Below, piece after piece: positions 55,370 to 63,939 of a stretch of 64,000 bases of DNA. The notes beneath the pieces were generated by a model. It worked only from the letters and a program-made list of their open reading frames with translations, made no database searches and had not been told where the DNA came from. Source of the stretch: an uncultured Paraglaciecola sp. (lineage in GTDB: Bacteria > Pseudomonadota > Gammaproteobacteria > Enterobacterales > Alteromonadaceae); assembly GCF_913020055.1 (NCBI RefSeq), contig NZ_CAJWCF010000008.1, positions 1-64,000 on the forward strand. Direction: 5' to 3'. How positions within the stretch are numbered: the stretch's first letter is position 1; every line of letters starts with the position of its first letter. The translations under genes and the position numbers were made by a program.

Positions 55370-57388
55370 TTAGCTTGTTGGTATTCGTAATGTAAAAGTT
55401 GTACCTTGCTGTTGCTTACTCTGCACCAGTAACTGACCGCCAATTTTTTCTAAATAGGCTTTTGCATCAAACGCCCCAATGCCCATGCCAGCGTTTCCTT
55501 TAGTTGTATCAAACGGTTTGAACAAGCGTGTGCGAATAAAGTCTTCGCTCATACCACAACCGGTATCCACAATATTGATCAGCATATACCTTTCATCTAT
55601 AGATAATTCTATCCCAATATCAACTTTACCATCATCACTCGTTGCTTGTTGAGCATTACTAACCAAATGGTAAATAACGTTACTTAATTTATCTTTATCT
55701 AACACCACTGGGGTCTCACTACTAACTAGCACACTAGGAGCAGGTAAATAGGATGCACATCTTTGTTCAACAACTTGCTTAATACACTCCGAAAGACTAA
55801 CTAAACTATCGGATCCATCTTGTGAAGCATTTTTTTCAGTCAATTGATGTAGCATTTTATCCATTCTAGCCTTGGTATGTTGCAAGGTTTCGAAAGTATC
55901 TGCAATAAACTCAGGGTTATCTTTATGCTGCTCTGCATTCGACAGAATGAGGTCAATTTGCGCCAATACGTTTTTTAAGTCGTGCACGATAAATGCAGAC
56001 ATCCGCGTGAAGGCAGCAAATTGTGCATTCTCAGCCAATTCTTGCGCTGCTTTATGATGAAACAAAAAATTCGAAATTTGTGCGTTCACCGCAGTTAAAT
56101 AATCTCTTAATTCCCAATTGAGTTTTTTGCTGGTGTTATCTGAACCTTGCATAACCACCATGCCCCAAAACTCTTCATCATCATATATGGGTACCACCAG
56201 CTGAAAAGAGACACCGTTTAACAGGCCATGATTAACTTTTAGCTCTTCATATACGTAGGGTTGGGTTCTAAGTTCCTCAATATCAACTATCCAATTTTTT
56301 GTTTTAAAAAACTCGGAAAATTCTAATAACACTGATTGTTCATCTTCATTTAAATTGGGTTTCTCAATGTTTGCCACGACCTTCAACTCACCATTTTTAA
56401 CCTGAATAAAACATCCAGTTTGGTAATCGATTGCCTGTGTTAACCCTCTTAATGCTGTTGCATAAACATTTTCGTCTGACTCTTTGGTATTTAGGCAATG
56501 TGTTAACTTTAACCATTCATGTCGATAGTCAAATTGATTGGCGAAGAAGTGTTTAGTAATAAACACCTTAATTTTTGTGCGAAAACTCATAGAAAGGAAC
56601 AATGTCGCTAATAGCGCTAGTGACAAGGCAATCAATACCACTTGTATGGTCGCTCCCCACTCGCCACCTAAATACTTAACTGCATAACCGAGCATGGCCA
56701 TTACAAATAAATAACCACCTGCTACCATCAGCAAAGTGCTATGCATCACTATATCTCTGGAAATATAGATCTCCACCCCCCAATTTTCGACTCGCCTAAT
56801 GGCTAATATCAAAAAGGGGATCATCGCCGAATAGATGTAACCTCTAGCCGCGATGTAATTAATATGAATTTGTTCCACCATCAAGGCATTAGCAAAGGTG
56901 ACAAATTCAAACACACTGATGACCGCCAAATATAAGATTAATGGCTTTAATGCCCATCTATTTTCACCGGCCTGACGATATATAACCTCAAGTAAAACAA
57001 GCACTTCAAGGGCGATAACCGTCTGCAGTAGAAACCGCCATGACTCCTTATCAATACCAAGATAAGGCATTACAATTGCTGTAATCGGCAAAGTCAAAAT
57101 GAACCAAGTCTCTTTTCGACTTAACACTTCAATGATATTAGTAAAATTATTTTTTAAACATGATGCTAGAAAAAGAAGCCAAAACAAACTTTTAATATTG
57201 TCAAAAAGTAATAATTTTTCGACCGATAGCTGGGAAAAAATGAACGGTGCAACAGACCATAGACATGTCGCACCTGTGGCTAAAATTAGCAAATACTTTG
57301 CTAATCCAGATTTGCGAACGGTTAATAACAGTAATAAAAGAAAGGCATAACCAATTGCACTGATTGCATATCCAACAGTTGCGATCAT
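55370..57388 (-). CDS. prsK: PEP-CTERM/XrtA-system sensor histidine kinase
   Basis: A protein of 672 residues. Eight or so hydrophobic segments fill the first ~290 residues, then a GAF domain (about 305-445), a dimerisation region with the phospho-His in AFIVHDLKNVLAQ, and an ATPase domain with YHLVSNAQQA (N box), DTGCGMS and GMGIGAFDA (G boxes). This membrane-GAF-kinase plan is that of PrsK. It lies ten bases after the KAS III-like gene and is followed by prsR. Confidence 0.93.
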   Translation of the reverse strand: MIATVGYAISAIGYAFLLLLLLTVRKSGLAKYLLILATGATCLWSVAPFIFSQLSVEKLLLFDNIKSLFWLLFLASCLKNNFTNIIEVLSRKETWFILTLPITAIVMPYLGIDKESWRFLLQTVIALEVLVLLEVIYRQAGENRWALKPLILYLAVISVFEFVTFANALMVEQIHINYIAARGYIYSAMIPFLILAIRRVENWGVEIYISRDIVMHSTLLMVAGGYLFVMAMLGYAVKYLGGEWGATIQVVLIALSLALLATLFLSMSFRTKIKVFITKHFFANQFDYRHEWLKLTHCLNTKESDENVYATALRGLTQAIDYQTGCFIQVKNGELKVVANIEKPNLNEDEQSVLLEFSEFFKTKNWIVDIEELRTQPYVYEELKVNHGLLNGVSFQLVVPIYDDEEFWGMVVMQGSDNTSKKLNWELRDYLTAVNAQISNFLFHHKAAQELAENAQFAAFTRMSAFIVHDLKNVLAQIDLILSNAEQHKDNPEFIADTFETLQHTKARMDKMLHQLTEKNASQDGSDSLVSLSECIKQVVEQRCASYLPAPSVLVSSETPVVLDKDKLSNVIYHLVSNAQQATSDDGKVDIGIELSIDERYMLINIVDTGCGMSEDFIRTRLFKPFDTTKGNAGMGIGAFDAKAYLEKIGGQLLVQSKQQQGTTFTLRIPTS

Positions 57389-57398
57389 AGTGAGCTCT

Positions 57399-58523
57399 TT
57401 ATCGTTTTTTTAATACTAGACTGCCGATTGAATAACCTGCTCCAAACGAACATAACAAACCGATGTCACCTGATTGTAAATCTTTGTGATTCAGATAAAA
57501 CGCGATAATCGAGCCGGCAGAAGCAGTATTCGCAAACGTATCTAATACGATTGGCGCTTCTTGTAAGTCAGGTTGTCTGCCGAGTAACTTGCGACTGATC
57601 AACGTATTCATATTGATATTCGCTTGATGCAACCACCATCTTGATACATTTTCAGAACCAAGCTGGTGTCGAGCTAAATGTTCAGAAATATGCTCAACGG
57701 CCATCGGACAAACCTCTTTAAATACTTTGCGCCCTACTTGATGGAAAAGTTTATCTTCGCCAAAGGGATCAACGTCATTAGCACGGCTAACGTAACTGAA
57801 ATTCGAGCGAATATTGTTTGAATATTCCGTGACAGCTTTGGTGCTAAGTATTTCAAACACATGTTCTGATTTAGCGGTTTGTGCACTTTCAACCACCATT
57901 GCCGTCGCCACATCGCCAAAAATAAAATGACTATCTCTGTCACAAAAATTAACTTGTGGCGTGGTCAACTCTGGATTGATAACTAAAACGGCTTTAGCGG
58001 TGCCAGCCGCAATCATTTCATAGGCACGATGTAAGGCAAAAGTAGCAGCAGAACAAGCCACTAACATATCAAAAGCAAAACCTTTAATACCCAAAGCACC
58101 TTGCACTTCAATAGCTAAAGCAGGGTAAGAACGCTGCGTATAGGCACAAGCCACAATTACTGCGTCAATGTCATCTGCGGTTTTATTTGCCGCTTTTAGT
58201 GCGTCTTTAGCGGCATGAATAGCCATTTCGGCTTGATCAGATAATTCATCCTCTGCTCGCTCAGGGATCATTGGGCGCATTCTATCAATGTCTAGAATGC
58301 CATCTTTCACGTATACGTAGCGGCTCTTGATACCTGATGCTTTTTCAATAAACTCAGCACTTGAAAGAGGCTTTTCAGACAGTTCTTGTTGTTCAATGGC
58401 AAGTTTATTTATTTGGTTAAACTGCGTTGCATACGCGTTATATGCGACTACCAATTCTTCATTAGAAATACTGAAATCGGGCTTCCATAAACCTGAACCA
58501 CTTATAACAACTGAAGATGACAT
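57399..58523 (-). CDS. Beta-ketoacyl-ACP synthase III-like enzyme
   Basis: A protein of 374 residues, somewhat longer than E. coli FabH (317). The thiolase-fold catalytic triad is intact: Cys157 in MLVACSAATF, His in RWWLHQANIN and Asn in LDTFANTASAGS. An insertion of about 50 residues near 30-90 sets it apart from standard FabH; such forms are found next to secondary lipid pathways. It may condense acyl-CoA with malonyl-ACP or act in a specialised acylation. It is first of the five-gene minus-strand run with prsK, prsR, lrgA and lrgB. Confidence 0.85.
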   Translation of the reverse strand: MSSSVVISGSGLWKPDFSISNEELVVAYNAYATQFNQINKLAIEQQELSEKPLSSAEFIEKASGIKSRYVYVKDGILDIDRMRPMIPERAEDELSDQAEMAIHAAKDALKAANKTADDIDAVIVACAYTQRSYPALAIEVQGALGIKGFAFDMLVACSAATFALHRAYEMIAAGTAKAVLVINPELTTPQVNFCDRDSHFIFGDVATAMVVESAQTAKSEHVFEILSTKAVTEYSNNIRSNFSYVSRANDVDPFGEDKLFHQVGRKVFKEVCPMAVEHISEHLARHQLGSENVSRWWLHQANINMNTLISRKLLGRQPDLQEAPIVLDTFANTASAGSIIAFYLNHKDLQSGDIGLLCSFGAGYSIGSLVLKKR

Positions 58524-58612
58524 ATAGATTCCTAACTAAAACATGCGAAGCCACAGGTACAGACAAATAAATTATGTGGCAGATATTCAGTTAGCTTATC
58601 GGTTTGTATGAA

Positions 58613-58637
58613 AAAAGTCAGCTTGAAGCTGACTTTT
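58613..58637 (-). terminator. Rho-independent terminator
   Basis: AAAAGTCAGC pairs with GCTGACTTTT around a five-base loop; on the minus strand the hairpin ends in TTTTTTC. It lies 26 bases after the stop of the gene at 58663 and separates it from the KAS III-like gene's promoter. Confidence 0.85.
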
Positions 58638-58662
58638 AAAGTGAATAAATGTTGCAGGCGAC

Positions 58663-59601
58663 TCAGAACAAATAGGTGGTCGCTGCCAATAACAATTTAT
58701 CTTTGTTTGATTTCCCAGTGACGCATGCTTGTATATCTTTATGTTTGAAGACATACACCTTGTCGTGTGAACCAATCACACTGTCGTTGTCTGCGTCTAC
58801 AAAGTCAGACAATAAAAAGGTCACATTTTCATCAACGGACAAAGACCGAAGGCCAGCACCATAGCGGCACAACATATCACCTATGGTATTTTCAAATATC
58901 GATAAAGACTCTTTATATAATTTATGCTTAGCAGCCTGACGCTTAGCGACTTCCTGATTACGTTCAGCTTCTAGGCTAGTACGAAAGGATTCCAATTCCA
59001 TCTTTTTTGCCTCAAGCTTAGCGACTTCTCTGTCGAGTTCACTAAAACGTTTATCAATCTCTTTGCGGCGATTTGAATCTGCATTGCGTTTTTCAAACTC
59101 TAAGTCCCTGCGAGAGCGGTCATATTCTCTTTTCTCCCAGCCCAACTCTCTTTGCTCTTCACTTAACTCACGCATTTTGTCGCTTAAATCGTCATCAAAA
59201 TGATCGCCATGTTCAACAATACTCATGACCATTCTTTCGATTTCATCTTCATCGATATCAATTTCTATACGGCCACCTTTAGTATTTGGAGCCATTGGCG
59301 CCTTGGGGATACTGTTAATTAACCCATTAAAATCAAAACCAAAGAAATTTCCACCGTGCCTACCACTGTCTATTTCAAAAACCACACCTTGATCCGCAAG
59401 ATAAAACACCGATTCCGCTCTAAAACGTATATTTTTATTAGATTTCTGTTGTTTCAATGAGGCTTGCAGAATATTCAGCATAATGCCTGCTTCATTACGT
59501 ACTTCTTTTATATTGGTGTCACTACTTTTAGCTTGTAGTGGACTAATAGCTAGGCTGCTAAAAGCCAACGCCAATAACGTTTTTTTAATCGATATAATCA
59601 T
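58663..59601 (-). CDS. Secreted coiled-coil protein, third gene of the ECF sigma operon
   Basis: About 312 residues from the ATG at 59601 with GAGG upstream; the frame extends to 59655 inside the previous gene. Signal peptide about 1-24 (SPLQAK). Residues about 115-235 are a strikingly charged coiled coil (EKREYDRSRRDLEFEKRN, FSELDREVAKLEAKKMELESF in pieces). A C-terminal domain with Cys follows (DMLCRYGAGLRSLSVDENVTFLLSDFVD). Likely periplasmic. It lies in a unit with an anti-sigma-like gene and a sigma factor gene, so it is a probable regulon member or accessory sensor. No family recognised with certainty. Confidence 0.65.
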   Translation of the reverse strand: MIISIKKTLLALAFSSLAISPLQAKSSDTNIKEVRNEAGIMLNILQASLKQQKSNKNIRFRAESVFYLADQGVVFEIDSGRHGGNFFGFDFNGLINSIPKAPMAPNTKGGRIEIDIDEDEIERMVMSIVEHGDHFDDDLSDKMRELSEEQRELGWEKREYDRSRRDLEFEKRNADSNRRKEIDKRFSELDREVAKLEAKKMELESFRTSLEAERNQEVAKRQAAKHKLYKESLSIFENTIGDMLCRYGAGLRSLSVDENVTFLLSDFVDADNDSVIGSHDKVYVFKHKDIQACVTGKSNKDKLLLAATTYLF

Positions 59602-59611
59602 GATTACTTCC

Positions 59612-60307
59612 TCATTCGTTAATGTTGCCAGTGCCGAGTAAATCTGGCTTAGCATGCATATTTTTTTGTAATTTGTTTAATTGACGCGCATAAAATATTT
59701 GATCGTCACCGCGCTGCTCGTTTACATATTTAATAAGTTCAGCGAAGTCCTCTCGCCTTTCTTTACGACTTGCCCCGAGTAAATATTGAGTCAATTGAGT
59801 ACTGGTATCCATTTGTTGCTGCTGCATTGTTTGGGTGTAATTTGTTAATGCGAGTTGCTGCGTTTCTTGAAATTCAGTTATTCGGTCATTGACTAATTTT
59901 TCAATTTTTTGCTCACTTTGTTTACCCGCAAAACTGATCGTTATCGCGCCTTCCTCTGTGCGTACTTGCAACCCAGTTAATACCATCACTATGGCAAGCA
60001 TAGACGTGGCAAAGGATAACGTTGGCAACCCTTGCCACTGCCACCATTTGGCTTTCTCTGGCATATCAAAAGTGCTTGCTCTATCCCAGCTTGGCACTTC
60101 GTCACTTTGATAATGCTCACTTTGCATAGCGAACATGTTGAATGTCTCAACTTGTTTGGAAAAAATCTGGTCTTCTAAACATCGCTGCTCAAACTCAATG
60201 CGCTGTTGCTCATTAAGCTGCTGCTCTGACCAAAGAGCGAATAATTGTTCGTTATTTAAGGGTTTGCCTAAATCAGCTCCGCCCAATTTTGATTCATGTT
60301 TAGGCAT
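59612..60307 (-). CDS. Putative anti-sigma factor (single membrane helix)
   Basis: About 231 residues from the ATG at 60307, chosen because GGAGG lies six bases upstream (the frame reaches a TTG at 60313). The N-terminal ~75 residues form the soluble helical part expected to bind the sigma factor (LFALWSEQQLNEQQRIEFEQ). One membrane helix lies at about 97-115 (PTLSFATSMLAIVMVLTGL). The rest is periplasmic, Gln-rich and helical. It overlaps the sigma gene by eight bases. The role is inferred from position and topology; there is no clear zinc motif (His-x3-Cys-x2-Cys). Confidence 0.65.
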   Translation of the reverse strand: MPKHESKLGGADLGKPLNNEQLFALWSEQQLNEQQRIEFEQRCLEDQIFSKQVETFNMFAMQSEHYQSDEVPSWDRASTFDMPEKAKWWQWQGLPTLSFATSMLAIVMVLTGLQVRTEEGAITISFAGKQSEQKIEKLVNDRITEFQETQQLALTNYTQTMQQQQMDTSTQLTQYLLGASRKERREDFAELIKYVNEQRGDDQIFYARQLNKLQKNMHAKPDLLGTGNINE

Positions 60308-60842
60308 AATCAACCTCCATTAAGGTTTTCAATTTTTCTAACGCACCGTATAAACGAGACTTAGCAGTATTGGCAGAAATACCTGTTTGCTCGGCAATTT
60401 CATCAAACGTAAACTGTCCAAAAAACTTTAATTCCACCACCGCTTTTTGTGCTAAAGGTAATTGTTGCATCGCACTAATTAGTTGTTTATTTTCGTGACT
60501 GGTATGAATACTGGCATCTGCACTAATTTCATTGCTTTCTATTTCAGGGGTATCATCTAAGCCTTGAGTCGGCTTTTTACGCCGATAAAACTCAATACAA
60601 CGAAAATGGGCGATACGAAATAACCAACTTTTAAAACTACCTTCATTTCTATAACTGGCTAAATTTCGAAATACCTAAATAAACACCTCTTGCATTAAAT
60701 CCAAAGCATCTTCATTTTTACCCGTCATACGCATGCCGTAGTTATAAATGGGTTTTTCATAGCGTTTGAGTAAACTCAGCCAGGCTTGTTTATTGCCCTG
60801 CAGAGCTTTAGTTATTAACTGTTCATCGCTTTTTTCAAACAC
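60300..60842 (-). pseudogene. ECF-type RNA polymerase sigma factor gene with an in-frame amber codon
   Basis: A frame of 181 codons from GTG at 60842 to TAA at 60300. The start reads VFEKSDEQLITKALQGNKQAW and region 2 continues ALDLMQEVFI, then TAG at codon 56 (60675-60677), then VFRNLASYRNEGSFKSWLFRIAHF without any shift. Region 4 follows with LPLAQKAVVELKFFGQFTFDEIAEQ and GISANTAKSRL. So both DNA-contact regions are intact apart from the stop, where relatives have a small residue such as Ser (one base change from TCG). It overlaps the anti-sigma-like gene by eight bases. Either a recent null mutation or a suppressed amber. Confidence 0.85.
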
Positions 60843-60940
60843 TGTTTTTAGTTCCCAGATTGAAGGTGCTTTCCCTTTTCAAACATTAAGTCGAGGGGTA
60901 AAGAAAAAAAGTTTGTTTTTTTAAATAAATTTTTTGAATA

Positions 60941-61852
60941 TTAACGAGTCAGGGTGGGAATAGGTGTTAAGGGTGCCAGTAATTCAGCCAAATACCGAAA
61001 TAATCTCACTCGAGTTGTACCATTGCGCCAAACCATACCAATTTCACGATAAGCCATATCTTCAGCAGGCATCGAAACTAAGGGGGTGGTACTTAAGATA
61101 TGATTCTGAATAGCCAACTCAGGCATGAAAGTGAAGCCCAGTTTACTATTTGCTAGTTGAACTAGGGTATACAGACTACTAGCTGTCAATGAACTGACTT
61201 GTTCCCGATGTTTTAAACCGCAAGCGCTAACAGCGTGCCCGGTCATGCAATGCTCTTGCTGCAATAAGAAAATACTTTCTTTGGGTAAATCGGCCACATC
61301 TAGGGGTACGGGTAAGGTTTCTACTAAATCACTATGGGCGATTAAATGAAAAGGGTCATGGCCTAATACCAATTGTTTACATCCTGGCGTCTCCATAGGT
61401 AAGGCTAAAATCAGTAAATCTAAACCGCCTTCATTAAGCTGAGTCAATAAATTAGCGGTGGTGTCTTCTTGCAGTTGTAGCGTGATATCGGGTAGATGTT
61501 GCTTCACCTTACCTATCAAGCCCTCAAAAATAAAAGGGGCGATAGTAGGTATGACGCCTATTTTGAGTTTACCAGCTTGCCAATTACCCGCACTTTGTGC
61601 GAAGTCGACCAGTTCGTGAGCATCTGTTAGCAAGGCTTTGCTGCGCTCTACTAATTCTAGGCCAAAAGGCGTAAACACAAAGGTTTTGTGATCTCGCTCA
61701 AGCAGTTGTGATCCAAACTGCTCCTCTAAATTCTGGATTGCGGTACTCAGTGTTGACTGACTGACATGGCAATGTTGTGCAGCTCTGTGAAAATGCTGCT
61801 CTTGATGCAACACAACCAGATAGTGTAGATGTTTAAGATTGGGCCATTTCAT
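60941..61852 (-). CDS. oxyR: Hydrogen peroxide-inducible LysR-type regulator OxyR
   Basis: A protein of 303 residues. N-terminal winged helix-turn-helix (FHRAAQHCHVSQSTLSTAIQNLEEQ). In the effector domain Cys202 and Cys211 lie eight residues apart in EHCMTGHAVSACG, exactly the spacing of the redox pair Cys199/Cys208 of E. coli OxyR. Flanking phrases (IPTIAPFI, LQEDTTANLL, LDLLILALP, SSLYTLVQL) are family typical. It responds to peroxide by disulphide formation. Monocistronic. Confidence 0.95.
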   Translation of the reverse strand: MKWPNLKHLHYLVVLHQEQHFHRAAQHCHVSQSTLSTAIQNLEEQFGSQLLERDHKTFVFTPFGLELVERSKALLTDAHELVDFAQSAGNWQAGKLKIGVIPTIAPFIFEGLIGKVKQHLPDITLQLQEDTTANLLTQLNEGGLDLLILALPMETPGCKQLVLGHDPFHLIAHSDLVETLPVPLDVADLPKESIFLLQQEHCMTGHAVSACGLKHREQVSSLTASSLYTLVQLANSKLGFTFMPELAIQNHILSTTPLVSMPAEDMAYREIGMVWRNGTTRVRLFRYLAELLAPLTPIPTLTR

Positions 61853-61910
61853 ATTCAGTCATCTATAAAAGCGATTAGTAACACTATATTAAATTAGATT
61901 TACTGATAAA

Positions 61911-61932
61911 AAAAGCGCCATCTGGCGCTTTT
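61911..61932 (-). terminator. Rho-independent terminator (bidirectional)
   Basis: AAAAGCGCCA and TGGCGCTTTT pair perfectly around a two-base loop, giving T runs on both strands. It ends the exbD-tonB-TPR unit, 21 bases after the TPR stop, and lies 58 bases upstream of oxyR. Confidence 0.9.
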
Positions 61933-61952
61933 TAGAAAGTGCAGACTGACTA

Positions 61953-63275
61953 CTAACTACCTACAGAAGCGAAACTAGCATATTGTTTTCTTTCGCCCTC
62001 AACAAATTTAGACCATTGTTGTGCCATGCCACGACTACCATCGTACTCTTGAGCTTTAGCCAGTTGGTTTAGCGCTTCGTTGTATGCACCGACATTAAAT
62101 TGCGCCATGCCAATAACTAGATGCGACATACCTTCATTGCGCAAACCACCTTTTTCTAGGGCTTGTTGTGAGGCAGTTATAGCGAGATCCCATTTATCCA
62201 TGTTCAAGTACATTTGACCAAGTTGAGCATACAACTCACCTGTTTTAGATAATTTAGCAGCGGCTAACATAACTGGAATCGCTTTTTCAGTTTCCTTAGC
62301 AGCATTCCAAGATTGCCCTAAGAACGTTAAGTTACGTTCATCTTCAATCAATTTACCTGCGTCCATAGCTTTTTGTATGACTGCTGCGGCTTTATAAGGC
62401 ATTTGATGATAGTAATAAAGTTGCGCTAAATTAAACATGTCTGAACCGCTAGCAATAATACTTTTTTGCTCAGCAATTTCCATTACGGCTAACTGTTTTT
62501 GTTCTTGTTCTAACTCACCGTACATACCAGCTAGTTGTAACCAATACTTGGGCGCTTCAAATTTTTTGACTAGTTTAAGTAATACATTTTTCACATTTTC
62601 AGGTTGCTTAAGTTCAAAATAAACAGCTCTTTGTAATACATACCACTGCTCATCTACCTGAAAACCTAAGTTGTTGCTTTCCACTTGCTCTACAGCTGCA
62701 TTGATATATTCAGAAGCAACTGCATAATCTTGTTTTTGATACATAGCTTGGGCTTTTAATACCAAGTTTTTAGCCGGAATATCTTTAGTGGGATATAGAC
62801 TCTTTTGAATGGCTTCCCATTGTTCAATTTTGGCTATGGTTTTGTCGTAATTGCCGCGCATCATATGCAACTGAGCAAGGCTAAATAAAGTGGCTTGTTC
62901 GAACGTTTCTGGAATAGGCTGTTGTTGCACCACGCTTTCAAATGCGGCAATAGCCTGGTCGTAGTTTTCAGCTTCATAATGAATAAAAGCATAAAAGTTA
63001 TACATCATGGCTTGTTCGTAACTGTTCATTGAGCTGGCTTTAGACTTAACCTTGTCTAATACAGCGAAAGCTTCGACTTGGTTACCGGCATCGGCTAAAC
63101 CTTGCGCCCGTGACAATTGATCGTACACCTTAGAACGCAAAGTAGGCACACGTTTGGTTTTACGTTCTACTTTTACCTGTTCTGCGTTAACAACGCTTGT
63201 TTGTATACTGGTTAATAAAACACTGGTCATTAATACCGGTGCCGCTAATTTAAGTAGTAATTTATGCATTGCCAT
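61953..63275 (-). CDS. TPR protein of a TonB2-type cluster
   Basis: About 440 residues from the ATG at 63275 (MAMHKLL), right after the tonB stop; the frame reaches 63338 inside tonB. Signal peptide ending SVVNAEQ. At least six TPR-like units (for example QAMMYNFYAFIHYEAENYDQA, ATLFSLAQLHMMRGNYDKT, GELYAQLGQMYLNMDKWDLA, in pieces). In Vibrio and Shewanella a periplasmic TPR protein follows tonB2 in the ttpC-exbB-exbD-tonB2 cluster and assists energy transfer. Confidence 0.85.
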   Translation of the reverse strand: MAMHKLLLKLAAPVLMTSVLLTSIQTSVVNAEQVKVERKTKRVPTLRSKVYDQLSRAQGLADAGNQVEAFAVLDKVKSKASSMNSYEQAMMYNFYAFIHYEAENYDQAIAAFESVVQQQPIPETFEQATLFSLAQLHMMRGNYDKTIAKIEQWEAIQKSLYPTKDIPAKNLVLKAQAMYQKQDYAVASEYINAAVEQVESNNLGFQVDEQWYVLQRAVYFELKQPENVKNVLLKLVKKFEAPKYWLQLAGMYGELEQEQKQLAVMEIAEQKSIIASGSDMFNLAQLYYYHQMPYKAAAVIQKAMDAGKLIEDERNLTFLGQSWNAAKETEKAIPVMLAAAKLSKTGELYAQLGQMYLNMDKWDLAITASQQALEKGGLRNEGMSHLVIGMAQFNVGAYNEALNQLAKAQEYDGSRGMAQQWSKFVEGERKQYASFASVGS

Positions 63276-63276
63276 T

Positions 63277-63933
63277 TTAGCCCCCAAGTTCGAATTTAAC
63301 CCGCACTTCAACCCCAGATACTTCCATGGGTTCGCCATTTACGACGCGCGGTTTGTATTTATATTTTAAAGTGGCGTCTAACGCCGCTTGATCAAAAATG
63401 CCTGCAGGTGATGCTTGGATCACCTTGGGATGGGTTACTGAGCCAAATTTGGACACAGTGAATTCAACATCCACATACCCCTCGATGCCACGTTGTAATG
63501 CTCTTCTTGGATACACGGCTGCCACGCGCACTATTGGTAAAAACTCACCATCACCTGACTCCAAGGCTAAGCCTCCATCAAGAGAGATATCAGCCGCTAC
63601 ATCCGCTCCAAAGTCCATACCACTGGTTGCACTTTCTGGACTAGGTGCATCCATTTGTGGCGGTGCCATATCCGGTGGTGGCTGTTCGGGTTTGGGTGGC
63701 TTTTTAGGTTTTCTGTCTTTCTTTTGTACCGCTTCCTCTTTCTTCACCCGGACAAAATCCAACACACTGCCTTTAGGCGCATCCGTTAATGCGCTGCCAC
63801 CACTTTGGATTAATGACTGCATCAAAAAGAACAATGCTAAAGTGACAAACGCTGCCAATAGAATGGCTACCACTAACCTTGATAGAGTCTGCGGCATGGT
63901 TTTTGCCGGAGTCTTCGATATACGCTGCGACAT
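63277..63933 (-). CDS. tonB: Energy transducer TonB
   Basis: A protein of 218 residues. N-terminal membrane anchor (about 20-43), then a Pro/Lys-rich linker (KPKKPPKPEQPPPDMAPP) across the periplasm and a C-terminal TonB domain (VYPRRALQRGIEGYVDVEF; FDQAALDATLKYKYKP). It couples the ExbB-ExbD proton motor to receptors such as the one at 16046-19006. It lies six bases after exbD. Confidence 0.93.
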   Translation of the reverse strand: MSQRISKTPAKTMPQTLSRLVVAILLAAFVTLALFFLMQSLIQSGGSALTDAPKGSVLDFVRVKKEEAVQKKDRKPKKPPKPEQPPPDMAPPQMDAPSPESATSGMDFGADVAADISLDGGLALESGDGEFLPIVRVAAVYPRRALQRGIEGYVDVEFTVSKFGSVTHPKVIQASPAGIFDQAALDATLKYKYKPRVVNGEPMEVSGVEVRVKFELGG

Positions 63934-63939
63934 GGCTGC

